A stretch of DNA of 64,000 nt from Saprospiraceae bacterium UBA6168 (GCA_002435785.1 DIUC01000099.1:1-64000), one strand, 5' to 3'. Positions 16,953 to 25,877 are shown, numbered from the stretch's first letter. The notes: generated by a model from the letters alone, not told the origin. Numbers and translations are program-made.

Positions 16953-19900
16953 ATGAAAAAACTCATTTACGTTGTCCTGCTGCTCTCAGTCATCATGACT
17001 CAATCCCCGTCCCTTTTTGCACAGGTGACCTTCCCACGCAACGGCGTCGCCGACCAACGGGAGGGGCTGTACGCCTTCACCAACGCCACCATATTCAAAA
17101 GCTGGAACGAGAAGCTGGAAAACGCCACGCTCATCATCCGCAAGGGCAAGGTCGAGGCCATCGGCGTGGGCATTGCTGTACCCAAAGATGCCGTGGTGAT
17201 TGATGCCGCCGGGAAGACGATTTATCCCTCCTTCATTGAGGCATACACCGACTATGGCATGCCCGAAAAGCAGGCTGGCGGAAGTGGCGGCGGTGGTCGT
17301 GGCAGCCAAATGCTCTCCAACAAGGATGGGGCCTACGCTTGGAACCAAGCCCTCAAACCGGAATACCAGGCCAGCGAGAATTTCAAGACCAGCGAAAAAG
17401 CAGCGGGGGAAATGCGCAAGCTCGGGTTCGGCGCAGCCCTTTCGCACAACATGGACGGCATAAGCCGGGGCAGCTCCGTGCTCGTGACCCTCGGTGCCGA
17501 CAATGAGCACGAAGTCATCGTAAAGGAGCGGGTGGCGCACCACCTCTCGTTCCGCAAGGGCACCTCCACGCAAAGCTACCCAAGCTCCCTCATGGGCGCT
17601 ATGGCGCTGCTCCGCCAGACCTATTTGGACGGACAATGGTACAAAAACGGGGGGCAAAAGGAAGAGGTCAACCTCTCCCTCAATGCCTGGAACAACGCCC
17701 TTGGCCTTCAGCAAATATTCGAGGTAGCCGATAAACTGGAAGCGCTCCGGGCCGCCAAAATCGGCAAGGAGTTCGGTGTCAGCTACGTCATCAAGGGCAA
17801 CGGCGACGAGTACCAGCGACTTGAGGAAATCAAAGCGACCGGCTCGTCGTTCATCATCCCCATCAACTTCCCCGCCGCCTACGATGTGGAAGACCCCTAT
17901 GATGCGCTCCAAGTTTCGCTTGCGCAAATGAAGCATTGGGAACTGGCACCAACCAACCCCGCCAGGTTGGCCACGGCGGGCATTCCGTTTGCACTGACAA
18001 CCAATGGTCTAACTAAAAAAGAGGAGTTCATGGCCAACCTTCGCAAGGCTATCGAGAATGGGCTGAGCGAGGCAGATGCACTCAAGGCCCTTACCTATAC
18101 GCCCGCCGGAATAACCAATTCCTTAAATGAACTCGGCACCCTCGACAAGGGCAAAATCGCCAATTTTATCATCGCCTCCGGCAATGTTTTTGAGGAAAAA
18201 ACCAAAATCCTGCACAACTGGGTGAATGGCAAACCATTCGTTTTCAAGGACTTGGACCAACCAGACCTTGCTGGGGCCTACAATTTTGCCGTAGGCGACA
18301 TGATGCAAAAACTCGAAGTCACAGAATCCGGCGACGCCTTTGAAATGAACATCGTAGTGGACGACACGGTCAAGACCAAAGTCACCAACAAAATCAATGG
18401 TGACCGCATCACCCTTACCTATAAGCCAAAAGGTTTGGAAGAGGCAACCCGCCTCAGCGGCACGATAGCTGATGGTAAAATGGGCGGCACCGGGCAAGAG
18501 GGCAACGGCAATTGGACGACATGGAGCGCCACCCGCACAGGCGATGTGGAGACCGACTCTTCCAAAGTCAAAAAGGACGAAAAAAAGCCAAAATCAACTG
18601 GTGAATTGGGGAAAGTGACCTACCCATTCATGGCTTTCGGCTGGTCGGAGCGGCCAAAGCCCGGCACTTTTTTGCTTAAAAACGCCACGGTCTGGACTTG
18701 TGAGAAGGACGGCATTTTGCAAAACACGGACTTGCTCATCATCAACGGGAAAATCTCGAAAATCGGGAAGAACCTCAGCCAAGCTGGCGCCGTAACGGTG
18801 GACGCAACGGGCAAGCACATCACGCCCGGCATCATTGATGAGCACTCGCACATCGCCATCAGTCGGGGTGTGAACGAGGGCACGCAAGCCAGCAGCGCCG
18901 AGGTGAGCATCGGCGACGTGGTGAACTCGGAAGACATCAACATTTACCGGCAGTTGGCTGGTGGGGTCACTTGCTCGCAATTGCTGCATGGCTCGGCCAA
19001 CCCCATCGGTGGACAGAGTGCCATCATCAAGTTGCGTTGGGGTTTTGCGCCGGAGGAAATGAAGAACGAGGACGCCAAGCCATTCATCAAGTTTGCCCTC
19101 GGCGAAAACGTGAAGCAGAGCAACTGGGGCGACAGTGCCCGTGACCGCTTCCCACAGACCCGCATGGGTGTGGAACAGGTCTATGTGGATTATTTCAACG
19201 AGGCCAAGCAATACGGCGCACTCAAAAAATCGGGGAAGCCCTTCCGCAAAGACCTTGAAATGGAGGTGCTGCTCGAAATCCTCGAAAATAAGCGGTTCAT
19301 CACTTGCCACAGCTACCGCCAGAGCGAAATCAACATGCTTATGGACGTTGGCAAGCGCATGGGCTTCAAGGTAAACACGTTCACGCACATACTCGAAGGC
19401 TACAAGGTGGCCGACAAGATGAGGGAACATGGCGCTGGTGGTAGCAGTTTTGCCGATTGGTGGGCCTACAAGTTCGAGGTATGGGAAGCCATTCCGCACA
19501 ACGGCGCCATCATGCACGAGCAGGGCGTCACGGTTGCATTCAACTCCGATGATGCCGAAATGGCCCGCCGCCTGAACCAAGAAGCTGGCAAGGCCGTGCT
19601 GTTTGGAGGGGTGAAAGAGGAAGAAGCGCTGAAGTTCGTGACGCTAAACCCCGCCAAGCTGTTGCACATTGACGACCAAACTGGCAGCTTGAAAGCCGGA
19701 AAGGATGCCGATGTGGTGGTGTGGAGCGACCACCCGCTGTCCGTTTACGCCAAGGCGGAAATGACCTTCGTGGACGGCATAAAGTTTTTTGATAGGAAAG
19801 AAGACGAGCGGCTGCAAGATGAGGTGGAAACGGAGCGCAACCGCTTGGTACAGAAGCTATTGGCGGTGAAAAAGGACGGGGGGAATACGCAGCGACCAAG

Positions 19901-19958
19901 TGGGCGTGGACGTGGCCACCATTATCATTGCGATAGCGAGGAGGATGAGGGGAATTGA
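16953..19958 (+). CDS. Secreted protein with two amidohydrolase domains
   Basis: This 1001-residue protein has a signal peptide (MKKLIYVVLLLSVIM..., ending FAQ) and two imidazolonepropionase-like amidohydrolase domains. In the C-terminal copy (about 560-975) the metal-site residues are present: H631 and H633 in IIDEHSHI, later His in CHSYRQS and FTHILEG, and Asp in FNSDDAE. In the N-terminal copy (about 30-440) the HxH position reads PSFIEAYTDYG, so this half is probably inactive. A Gly-rich loop and a His/Asp/Glu-rich tail (GRGHHYHCDSEEDEGN) are unusual. The reaction is probably hydrolysis of a C-N bond in a peptide or cyclic amide in the periplasm; the substrate is unknown. Confidence 0.88.
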   Translation: MKKLIYVVLLLSVIMTQSPSLFAQVTFPRNGVADQREGLYAFTNATIFKSWNEKLENATLIIRKGKVEAIGVGIAVPKDAVVIDAAGKTIYPSFIEAYTDYGMPEKQAGGSGGGGRGSQMLSNKDGAYAWNQALKPEYQASENFKTSEKAAGEMRKLGFGAALSHNMDGISRGSSVLVTLGADNEHEVIVKERVAHHLSFRKGTSTQSYPSSLMGAMALLRQTYLDGQWYKNGGQKEEVNLSLNAWNNALGLQQIFEVADKLEALRAAKIGKEFGVSYVIKGNGDEYQRLEEIKATGSSFIIPINFPAAYDVEDPYDALQVSLAQMKHWELAPTNPARLATAGIPFALTTNGLTKKEEFMANLRKAIENGLSEADALKALTYTPAGITNSLNELGTLDKGKIANFIIASGNVFEEKTKILHNWVNGKPFVFKDLDQPDLAGAYNFAVGDMMQKLEVTESGDAFEMNIVVDDTVKTKVTNKINGDRITLTYKPKGLEEATRLSGTIADGKMGGTGQEGNGNWTTWSATRTGDVETDSSKVKKDEKKPKSTGELGKVTYPFMAFGWSERPKPGTFLLKNATVWTCEKDGILQNTDLLIINGKISKIGKNLSQAGAVTVDATGKHITPGIIDEHSHIAISRGVNEGTQASSAEVSIGDVVNSEDINIYRQLAGGVTCSQLLHGSANPIGGQSAIIKLRWGFAPEEMKNEDAKPFIKFALGENVKQSNWGDSARDRFPQTRMGVEQVYVDYFNEAKQYGALKKSGKPFRKDLEMEVLLEILENKRFITCHSYRQSEINMLMDVGKRMGFKVNTFTHILEGYKVADKMREHGAGGSSFADWWAYKFEVWEAIPHNGAIMHEQGVTVAFNSDDAEMARRLNQEAGKAVLFGGVKEEEALKFVTLNPAKLLHIDDQTGSLKAGKDADVVVWSDHPLSVYAKAEMTFVDGIKFFDRKEDERLQDEVETERNRLVQKLLAVKKDGGNTQRPSGRGRGHHYHCDSEEDEGN

Positions 19959-20002
19959 GGTATGAGGGATGGAGGTATGAGCATACCTCCATCCCTTATG
20001 CC
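19959..20002. terminator. Bidirectional hairpin terminator
   Basis: The 21-bp arms 19959-19979 and 19982-20002 pair throughout with two G-T pairs and a very short loop. A CTTTT follows on the plus strand. It lies in the 47-bp gap between two convergent genes, the amidohydrolase and the desaturase. Confidence 0.75.
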
Positions 20003-20005
20003 TTT

Positions 20006-20734
20006 TCAAGCTCGCCGCAACTTAATAATCCCCGTCCAGTGCATCAGCTTCAAAATAGGATATACCGGGTCAATTTCCCACCATTTTTGTGCAAAATTGG
20101 GGCTGTTCGGATGCTTATGATGGTTGTTTTGGAACAGTTCACCGAGCATGAAGAAGTCGAACGGCGTAGTGTTCTTGGAATGGTCGTCATTGTTATAGTT
20201 CTGGTAGCCGTACTTGTGGCCGCACCAGTTGACGATGGCACCGTGGAATGGGCCCATCATATAATGGATGGGAAGGAGCAGGAACATCCACCAATGCGTG
20301 GCAAAGACGATGTAAAATATGGTGTAGGCTACTATCCACATGACGCGGGAAGGCCAGTTGTAGCCGAAATTATCCAGCTTGTCCCAAGTCGGGTAGTTGC
20401 CCAAAAACTTGGGGTTGACATCAATGGTCTTGGTGGCCAAGCCATGAAAAATGCGCTTGGTGTGCATCATCATCCCAAGCACATCCTTGAAAAAATTCGG
20501 TGAATGCGGATCCTGCACAGTGTCGGAATAGGCGTGGTGCATCCGGTGCATGATTGCGTAAGCACTGGGGGTCAGGTAGGAAGAACCCTGCGCTACATAG
20601 GCTCCTAAATGAAAGAATCGCTCCCAGAATTTGTTCATCGTGAACATCTTGTGCGAAGCGTAACGGTGGTGGAAAAAGGTCTGGAAGAAAAGGCAAATGA
20701 ACCAGTGAGCCAGAAAAAACCAAAGAATAGCCAT
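20006..20734 (-). CDS. Acyl-CoA/fatty-acid desaturase (delta-9 type)
   Basis: This 242-residue integral membrane di-iron enzyme carries the three His boxes of the family: HHRYASH, HRMHHAYSD and FQNNHHKHP. About four hydrophobic segments surround them. It introduces a double bond into acyl chains using O2 and an electron donor, and so adjusts membrane fluidity. The length fits bacterial acyl-CoA desaturases with a short N-terminus. No ferredoxin or reductase gene is adjacent. Confidence 0.9.
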   Translation of the reverse strand: MAILWFFLAHWFICLFFQTFFHHRYASHKMFTMNKFWERFFHLGAYVAQGSSYLTPSAYAIMHRMHHAYSDTVQDPHSPNFFKDVLGMMMHTKRIFHGLATKTIDVNPKFLGNYPTWDKLDNFGYNWPSRVMWIVAYTIFYIVFATHWWMFLLLPIHYMMGPFHGAIVNWCGHKYGYQNYNNDDHSKNTTPFDFFMLGELFQNNHHKHPNSPNFAQKWWEIDPVYPILKLMHWTGIIKLRRA

Positions 20735-21056
20735 AAACGAATCTCATTGTGTTTGTCAGGAACCATGCTGTCCAATCTGCAAGTCTTAGAATTGAACCGC
20801 AACACCTCCCATAGTTTGAAAAATGGTCCTGATTTCTTAGCGAAGGCGCAAAGTTGTTCAGAACTTCTTAAAGTCGGATGCCTTGTCGAAAAATTAATCT
20901 TGAATTATCCCTGTCCAAACAGTTGCGACCGATGACAACACTGGTCAAGGTAGTTCCCGAATGCTTTACCAAGATACCAATCCTATTGTGTTACCGAAAC
21001 CTCCCGTTGGGGGAAAAGTTGGGGCCCAAGCGAAATATCGAGCGGTTTTCCAAAAT
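20735..21056. other. Intergenic, nothing recognised
   Basis: These 322 bp lie upstream of the desaturase and downstream of the tmRNA terminator. They should include the desaturase promoter, but no clear TAnnTTTG element is seen on the minus strand. Open frames here are short and unlike proteins. Confidence 0.4.
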
Positions 21057-21090
21057 AAAAGCCTGAACACCTTGCAGCGTTCAGGCTTTT
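21057..21090 (-). terminator. Intrinsic terminator of the tmRNA gene
   Basis: The perfect 12-bp arms 21057-21068 and 21079-21090 surround a 10-nt loop. Read on the minus strand the hairpin ends in TTTTATTTT. It starts 10 bp after the tmRNA 3' CCA. Confidence 0.85.
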
Positions 21091-21099
21091 GACTTTTTT

Positions 21100-21491
21100 T
21101 GGTGGAGGCGCCGGGAGTTGAACCCGGGTCCAGTGAAAGCACCCATAAGCTTTCTACATGCTTATTTTCTGATTGGGTTTTCGAGTGCGATTTTGGCTCA
21201 GAAACGAAGCACTAAAGCACCTTATCCCCCGTCCCGACAGCAAGCTGCCGAGATTCACCTTTTGGACGAGGCACTCCGCAAGGCTATCCCGAAGTTGGTT
21301 GATACGCGGCACGCTGTGTATCGGAAGTCAAGCGTACGGCATAATGGCATTCTAATTCCTAGAATTAGGCCGCCATGGCATACTGATAGTTGCCATTCAA
21401 TTGTTGAATGTCATTTTTTACGGAGTGACCATCCTTGCTCCGGCATGCTTACTTACCGGTTATTCTTCCCTGTCGATTCCGGTACGCCCCC
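21100..21491 (-). ncRNA. ssrA: Transfer-messenger RNA (tmRNA)
   Basis: This one-piece tmRNA of about 392 nt rescues ribosomes stalled on broken mRNAs, together with SmpB. On the minus strand the 5' end GGGGGCGTACCGGAATCGAC pairs with the 3' end CGCCTCC-ACCA to form a 7-bp acceptor stem (one G-T). The T-arm GGGTTCAACTCCC lies just before it and the CCA is encoded. The tag-coding region lies about 100 nt from the 5' end. An intrinsic terminator follows directly. Confidence 0.95.
21365..21394 (-). other. tmRNA tag reading frame (GNYQYAMAA)
   Basis: Reading back from the TAA at 21365-21367 gives A-A-M-A-Y-Q-Y-N-G. The proposed tag is therefore GNYQYAMAA, nine residues, the same length and Gly start as the usual Bacteroidota tags such as GENNYALAA. 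The frame stays open further up (DIQQLN before the Gly), so the exact resume codon is inferred. The YAMAA end is the protease-recognition part. Confidence 0.75.
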
Positions 21492-21700
21492 ATTTTGTGT
21501 TGAGAAGTTTGAGCTTTCTCATGCTGTCAACATTTCGACCCAACTTCTTGGGCCAGACGAACGGCAAAAGTATAAACTTCTTCCACAGGCAAAAAGTTTC
21601 GTGGTGCTTGATGATAAAAGAGCCTGCCACAAAAATGTCCGCACGGGGAACGAATCGGTCAGCTTAAAAATGTAGAATTTCAATGGGAGGTATTCGATAA

Positions 21701-21802
21701 CTAACTGCTTTTGTCGCTACTGTGTACCTGGTGGTTGGTATGGCTATTGAATAAGGTGATGAAGAGGGCAGCGATAACGATAGTAATACAAAGGACTGTC
21801 AT
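21701..21802 (-). CDS. Possible small membrane peptide, 33 aa
   Basis: This minus-strand frame from ATG at 21800-21802 to TAG at 21701-21703 encodes one strongly hydrophobic helix (MTVLCITIVIAALFITLF) followed by a polar His/Ser-rich tail ending SSDKSS. It lies 210 bp upstream of the tmRNA on the same strand in an otherwise empty 600-bp region. No promoter or ribosome site is clear. It could be chance; I cannot name a family. Confidence 0.25.
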   Translation of the reverse strand: MTVLCITIVIAALFITLFNSHTNHQVHSSDKSS

Positions 21803-22071
21803 GTTCTCTCAATTTAGTAAGTTGATGGTAAACGTAACGCAGTTGGGAGGAATGAGCTGTAGGGGAAAGCGCTGCAAATCTAAGTATTTATACTGAACGT
21901 ATCAACACGGGTAAGCCTGTTTTCCTAAATGTTTTTCCATATTTTTTATCTTCATGTTTAAATACAATAGAATGAGCCAGTAAGAGAAGTTTCAAGGGAA
22001 TTCATCTTTTACGAAAAAACATAATCTGTGGGTACGGAATTTGCAAGACCCGCCCGTTGGACGCAATTGGC

Positions 22072-22079
22072 TACTTTTG
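22072..22079 (+). promoter_or_regulatory. TAnnTTTG -7 element (TACTTTTG)
   Basis: TACTTTTG lies 17 bp before the first ATG (22097) and 32 bp before the second (22112) of the following dehydrogenase gene. A -33 TTTG at the ideal distance is missing. Confidence 0.5.
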
Positions 22080-22096
22080 CGACACGTTAACCAATT

Positions 22097-23335
22097 ATGC
22101 AGCAAACGAAAATGAAGATAGGCATCATCAAAGAAGGCAAAGTACCGCCGGACAACAGGGTTCCACTAACGCCCAAACAATGCGTGGAGGCCATGAATGG
22201 TTTCCCCGTCAAAATCGTGGTGGAGTCCTGCCCTACCAGGTGCTACCGTGATGCAGAATACCAACAGGAGGGCATTTTGGTAACGGACGATATCTCCGAT
22301 TGCGAGGTGCTGATGGGGGTCAAGGAAGTGCCGGTCTCTCAATTGATTCCCAACAAGACCTATCTTTTCTTTTCCCATACCATCAAAAAGCAGCCATACA
22401 ATCGCAAGTTGCTCTGGGCCATCATGGACAAAAACATCCGCCTGATTGATTATGAGGTTCTCAAAGATGAGAACGAGAACCGCTTGATTGCTTTTGGCCG
22501 ATTTGCTGGGATGGTGGGCGCCCACAATGCCCTTTGGACCTATGGCCAGCGGACGGGTGCCTTCTCCATGCCCCGCATGAAAGACTTCCACGATTACAAC
22601 GAGGCCACCGAATACTATCAGTCGATCCGTTTTCCCCCACTGAAAATCGTGCTGACGGGTACAGGCCGGGTGGCCACTGGTGCCGCCGACGTGTTAAGGG
22701 ACATGGGCATCAAGCAAGTTAGCCCAGAAGATTTTTTGCAAAAAAACTATCCAAATGCTGTTTTCACACAGCTAAATTGCCAGCATTACGTGGCACGTAA
22801 AACTGGAAAACCCTACGCCAAGAGCGACTTTTATGAGCATCCAGACCGATTCAAAAGCATTTTTGCCCCTTACTATCGAGTAGCCGACATCATGATAAAC
22901 GGCATTTACTGGGACAACAACGCCCCTGCTTTCTTTACTTTGGAGGAAATGGCCAGCCCCGATTTTAACATCCAGGTCATCGCCGACGTGACCTGCGACA
23001 TAGCCCCTGTGTCCTCCATCCCTTCTACGTTAAAAGCCTCTACCATCGCCGACCCGGTATTTGGGTTCGACCCCAAGACTGGCCAAGAAACCCCGCCCCA
23101 CCAACCGGGCTGCGTGGACATGATGACCATTGACAACCTCCCCAACGAAATGCCACGGGATGCTTCCGAAGCCTTTGGCAGACAATTTTTGACCCATATC
23201 CTACCGGAACTTTTCCAGCCAAAAAGCCACGTCATCGAGCATGGCACGATTACGAGGGATGGCCACCTTACTCGCCATTTTAGGTATTTGGCCGATTACG
23301 CCCACGCTCCCGTTCCAGCGGGATTGTTGGCTTAG
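22097..23335 (+). CDS. Saccharopine/alanine dehydrogenase-like NAD(P) oxidoreductase
   Basis: This 412-residue cytoplasmic enzyme begins with MKIGIIKEGKVPPDNRVPLT, the start of the AlaDh/PNT N-terminal domain. It continues with a Rossmann region (KIVLTGTGRVATGAADVLRDMG) that has a GxGxxA-type dinucleotide loop. Other conserved-looking parts are FGRFAGMVGAHNAL and IADVTCDIAPVSSIPSTL. Among family members it is nearest to lysine-forming saccharopine dehydrogenases, but the real substrate is uncertain. The second ATG at 22112 starts exactly at the conserved domain and leaves a longer leader from the -7 element, so it may be the true start. Confidence 0.82.
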   Translation: MQQTKMKIGIIKEGKVPPDNRVPLTPKQCVEAMNGFPVKIVVESCPTRCYRDAEYQQEGILVTDDISDCEVLMGVKEVPVSQLIPNKTYLFFSHTIKKQPYNRKLLWAIMDKNIRLIDYEVLKDENENRLIAFGRFAGMVGAHNALWTYGQRTGAFSMPRMKDFHDYNEATEYYQSIRFPPLKIVLTGTGRVATGAADVLRDMGIKQVSPEDFLQKNYPNAVFTQLNCQHYVARKTGKPYAKSDFYEHPDRFKSIFAPYYRVADIMINGIYWDNNAPAFFTLEEMASPDFNIQVIADVTCDIAPVSSIPSTLKASTIADPVFGFDPKTGQETPPHQPGCVDMMTIDNLPNEMPRDASEAFGRQFLTHILPELFQPKSHVIEHGTITRDGHLTRHFRYLADYAHAPVPAGLLA

Positions 23336-23480
23336 TTCTGCACCAAATCCAGGTTTAAGCCCTTTTTGTTTTGTCCCCTACCCAATTAAGGATGGGACCC
23401 CATCTACCCACCAGGGCCATGCCCAAAACTTGGCCGCTCGCAGTATTTGCCCTACCTTTCGGCCTTCCAATCACAATACG

Positions 23481-25130
23481 ATGACAAACAAAGAAATAGC
23501 CAAGCAATTCCAATACCTCGGCGAAATCATGGAGCTGCACGAGGAGAACCCGTTCAAAATCAAGACTTACCAAAATGCATACCTCACCATTCGAAAATTG
23601 CCGGAACCATTGGCGGAAATGGCCCCAGCCGACAGGGAGAAAATCAAGGGCATTGGCAGTTCGACCAGTGCCAACATCCGGGAACTGCTCGAAACTGGCA
23701 CCATGCAATCGTTGAAGAAATACGAAGAACTGACCCCGCCCGGCGTTAGGGAAATGCTGCACATCCCAGGGTTTGGCCCAAAAAAAATAAGGGTTATCTG
23801 GAAGGAACTCGGCGTGGAAACCATTGGCGAACTGCGCTACGCCTGCAACGAGAACCGCTTGGTGGAACTCAAGGGCTTTGGCCAAAAAACCCAAGAAGAC
23901 CTTCGCCAAAAGCTCGATTATTTTCAAAAATCACTGGGGAAGTACCTCCTCGCAGACCTTATCGGACCCGCAGATGCGCTGCTGGCCGCCGTTTCCAAAA
24001 CATTGCCGACGGCAAAAGTCAGCCTAACGGGTGCTATACGCCGCCACAGCAACGTGGTGGAACGCATCGAACTGCTGGTGGCCACAGACGAGGGCATTTC
24101 ACCAATTTTTGACCAGCAATTGGTTACAAAGACGGGCGAGCAAGGCAGCTCCAATTATGGCCTCACCCCAGAAGAAATTCCCGTCACCATTCACCAATGT
24201 TCCCCTTCGGAGTTTGGAAGCAAAAGCTTTAGATATGCTGCCGGGCAAGCCTTTTTAGAAGCTTTTTTGGAACAAACAAAATGCATGGATTTCAAGGGCT
24301 TGCCGACAGAGGAAGCAGTGTTTGAGAAAGCTGGGTTGCACTACCTCCAGCCCGAACTGAGGGAGGAAGCTTGGTCGCTGGGCAGGCAGTTTGGAAAATT
24401 GGTGGAGCCCAGTGACATCCGCGGCGTCGTCCACGCCCACAGCACTTGGTCGGATGGGCTGCACAGCTTGCGCCAAATGGCCGAACATGCCAAAAGTCTT
24501 GGTTACGGTTACCTCGGCATCACCGACCACTCCAAAGCTGCCTTTTACGCCAACGGCCTCAAGGAAGACCGGGTGCTGGCGCAATGGCAAGAAATTGATG
24601 CCTTGAACAAAGAATTGGCGCCGTTCCGCATCTTCAAGGGCATCGAGAGCGACATCCTACACGACGGCTCGCTCGACTACCCAGCGGACTTGTTGGCTGG
24701 CTTCGACTTCATCATCGCCTCCGTCCACTCCAACCTCCGCATGGACGAAGAGAAGGCGACGCAACGACTGCTGAGGGCCATCGAGAACAGGCACACCACT
24801 ATCCTCGGGCACCCAACCGGACGGCTATTGCTCTCCCGGCCAGGCTACCCCGTTGACCACCAAAAAATCATGGACGCCTGTGCCGCAAACGGGGTAGCCA
24901 TCGAACTGAACGCCAACCCCTACCGATTGGACCTGGACTGGACGTGGATACCCTACGCCATGGAAAAAAATGTACTGGTTTCCATCAACCCTGATGCACA
25001 TAGCACAGGGGGTATCGGAGACATCAAATACGGAGTTTTCTCCGCAAGGAAAGGCGGCCTTACCGCTGAGCATTGCCTAACTTGCATGGAACTCCCTGAT
25101 TTTGAGGCAGTTATTTCAAAGAAAAACTGA
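23481..25130 (+). CDS. polX: PolX-type protein with PHP phosphoesterase domain, polymerase site lost
   Basis: This 549-residue protein has the bacterial PolX layout: an N-terminal 8-kDa-like domain, helix-hairpin-helix repeats (IKGIGSSTSANIRELL, IPGFGPKKIRVIWKELG, LKGFGQKT), a Pol-beta-like palm (about 165-270) and a C-terminal PHP domain (about 315-545). The palm motif that should read G-D-I-D is E194-R195-I196-E197. The later catalytic Asp position reads PVTIH, so all three metal-binding Asp appear lost. The PHP metal residues are kept (VVHAHSTWSDG, GITDHSK, GIESD, SVHSN, LGHPTG, NPDAH). It probably acts as a 3'-5' exonuclease or AP-site nuclease in repair. The ATG at 23481 starts the conserved domain. 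Confidence 0.88.
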   Translation: MTNKEIAKQFQYLGEIMELHEENPFKIKTYQNAYLTIRKLPEPLAEMAPADREKIKGIGSSTSANIRELLETGTMQSLKKYEELTPPGVREMLHIPGFGPKKIRVIWKELGVETIGELRYACNENRLVELKGFGQKTQEDLRQKLDYFQKSLGKYLLADLIGPADALLAAVSKTLPTAKVSLTGAIRRHSNVVERIELLVATDEGISPIFDQQLVTKTGEQGSSNYGLTPEEIPVTIHQCSPSEFGSKSFRYAAGQAFLEAFLEQTKCMDFKGLPTEEAVFEKAGLHYLQPELREEAWSLGRQFGKLVEPSDIRGVVHAHSTWSDGLHSLRQMAEHAKSLGYGYLGITDHSKAAFYANGLKEDRVLAQWQEIDALNKELAPFRIFKGIESDILHDGSLDYPADLLAGFDFIIASVHSNLRMDEEKATQRLLRAIENRHTTILGHPTGRLLLSRPGYPVDHQKIMDACAANGVAIELNANPYRLDLDWTWIPYAMEKNVLVSINPDAHSTGGIGDIKYGVFSARKGGLTAEHCLTCMELPDFEAVISKKN

Positions 25131-25481
25131 AAATCACCGGAAATCCCCCTTTCGCCACAAAATTATTTTTGGAATAGCGGTGAATTATTCAACAACTCCC
25201 ATATTTTTGCAAAAATTTTTTTGTGTCTTGCCGAACAATCGGTAAACCATTTCGGTTAGTGGTTAAGTTTCATTGAAAATTATTAATAGAAATCTCGAAA
25301 AAGCCATAGCATGTCCCATTCAAAAGTCTCGAAATTTACGCCCGGCAAATGAAAACCTAAATTACCTGACCAAATCACCCACCAAATTATCTTTTAAGAA
25401 ATCAACAAGCCTGTGGCATTCCTCAGGCAAAAGATTAATATTCATCATCATTTTCAATTTTCAATTTCAATTTTTCTAAAC
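25131..25481. other. A/T-rich leader region, 351 bp
   Basis: No gene is seen. TATTTTTG at 25202-25209 fits a -7 element and would leave a 5' leader of about 265 nt before the small lipoprotein. The last 50 bp hold tandem CAATTTTCAATTTCAATTTT repeats. Confidence 0.4.
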
Positions 25482-25700
25482 ATGAAAAAAGTATTCAGCC
25501 TCGTAGCAGTTGCACTGCTAACCGTTTCTGTTCTGTTCACGGCTTGCCGCGACAACGCATCTACCACTACTGAAGGTCAGGAAACTCCAGCTACTGAAGC
25601 TCCTGTTCAGGAAGCAGCCCCAGCTCAAGAAGCAGGCAATGCTGCACCAGGTGCGCTTACTACACCATTAGATACTACTGCAGCTCAGCAAGCACAGTAA
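25482..25700 (+). CDS. Small lipoprotein, 72 aa
   Basis: A lipoprotein signal with lipobox (LTVSVLFTAC, Cys22) is followed by a 50-residue low-complexity tail. The tail is rich in Ala, Thr, Glu, Gln and Pro and has no expected fold (EAPVQEAAPAQEAGNAAPG). It may act as a flexible envelope tether or be a degenerate member of a larger family. The frame is open 23 codons further up but without signal character. An intrinsic terminator follows 24 bp after the stop, so the gene is transcribed alone. Confidence 0.75.
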   Translation: MKKVFSLVAVALLTVSVLFTACRDNASTTTEGQETPATEAPVQEAAPAQEAGNAAPGALTTPLDTTAAQQAQ

Positions 25701-25723
25701 TTTCTTATCCAATCGGAGTAAAC

Positions 25724-25762
25724 CAAAAGGGTGTGGCGTTTGCCGTGCCCTTTTGTTTTGTT
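25724..25762 (+). terminator. Intrinsic terminator
   Basis: The 14-bp arms 25724-25737 and 25742-25755 (three central G-T pairs, loop GTTT) are followed by TTTTGTTTTG. It lies just after the small lipoprotein gene. Confidence 0.8.
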
Positions 25763-25814
25763 GCGAAAGCCTATTGAACCCACACCAGAAAAAGCCCCGA
25801 CATTGCTTGTCAGT

Positions 25815-25848
25815 TTTGGAAAGTACGTGGCCTTTTTCCCTACATTTG
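25815..25848 (+). promoter_or_regulatory. Bacteroidota-type promoter (TTTG / TAnnTTTG)
   Basis: TTTG at 25815-25818 and TACATTTG at 25841-25848 are 22 bp apart. The -7 element is 29 bp before the DedA ATG at 25878. Confidence 0.65.
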
Positions 25849-25877
25849 CGGCTCATTTCCAAAATTTCATTTCAAGA

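Noticed and set aside
20421..20747. 108-codon minus frame
   Set aside because: Overlaps the desaturase in another frame; shadow of that gene.
21395..21412. Longer tmRNA tag starting at GAC (DIQQLN before the Gly)
   Set aside because: Nine-residue tags starting with Gly are the norm in Bacteroidota, so GNYQYAMAA is preferred; the longer reading cannot be fully excluded.
21118..21675. 185-codon open frame on the plus strand
   Set aside because: It is antisense to the tmRNA, whose ends and tag are well supported.
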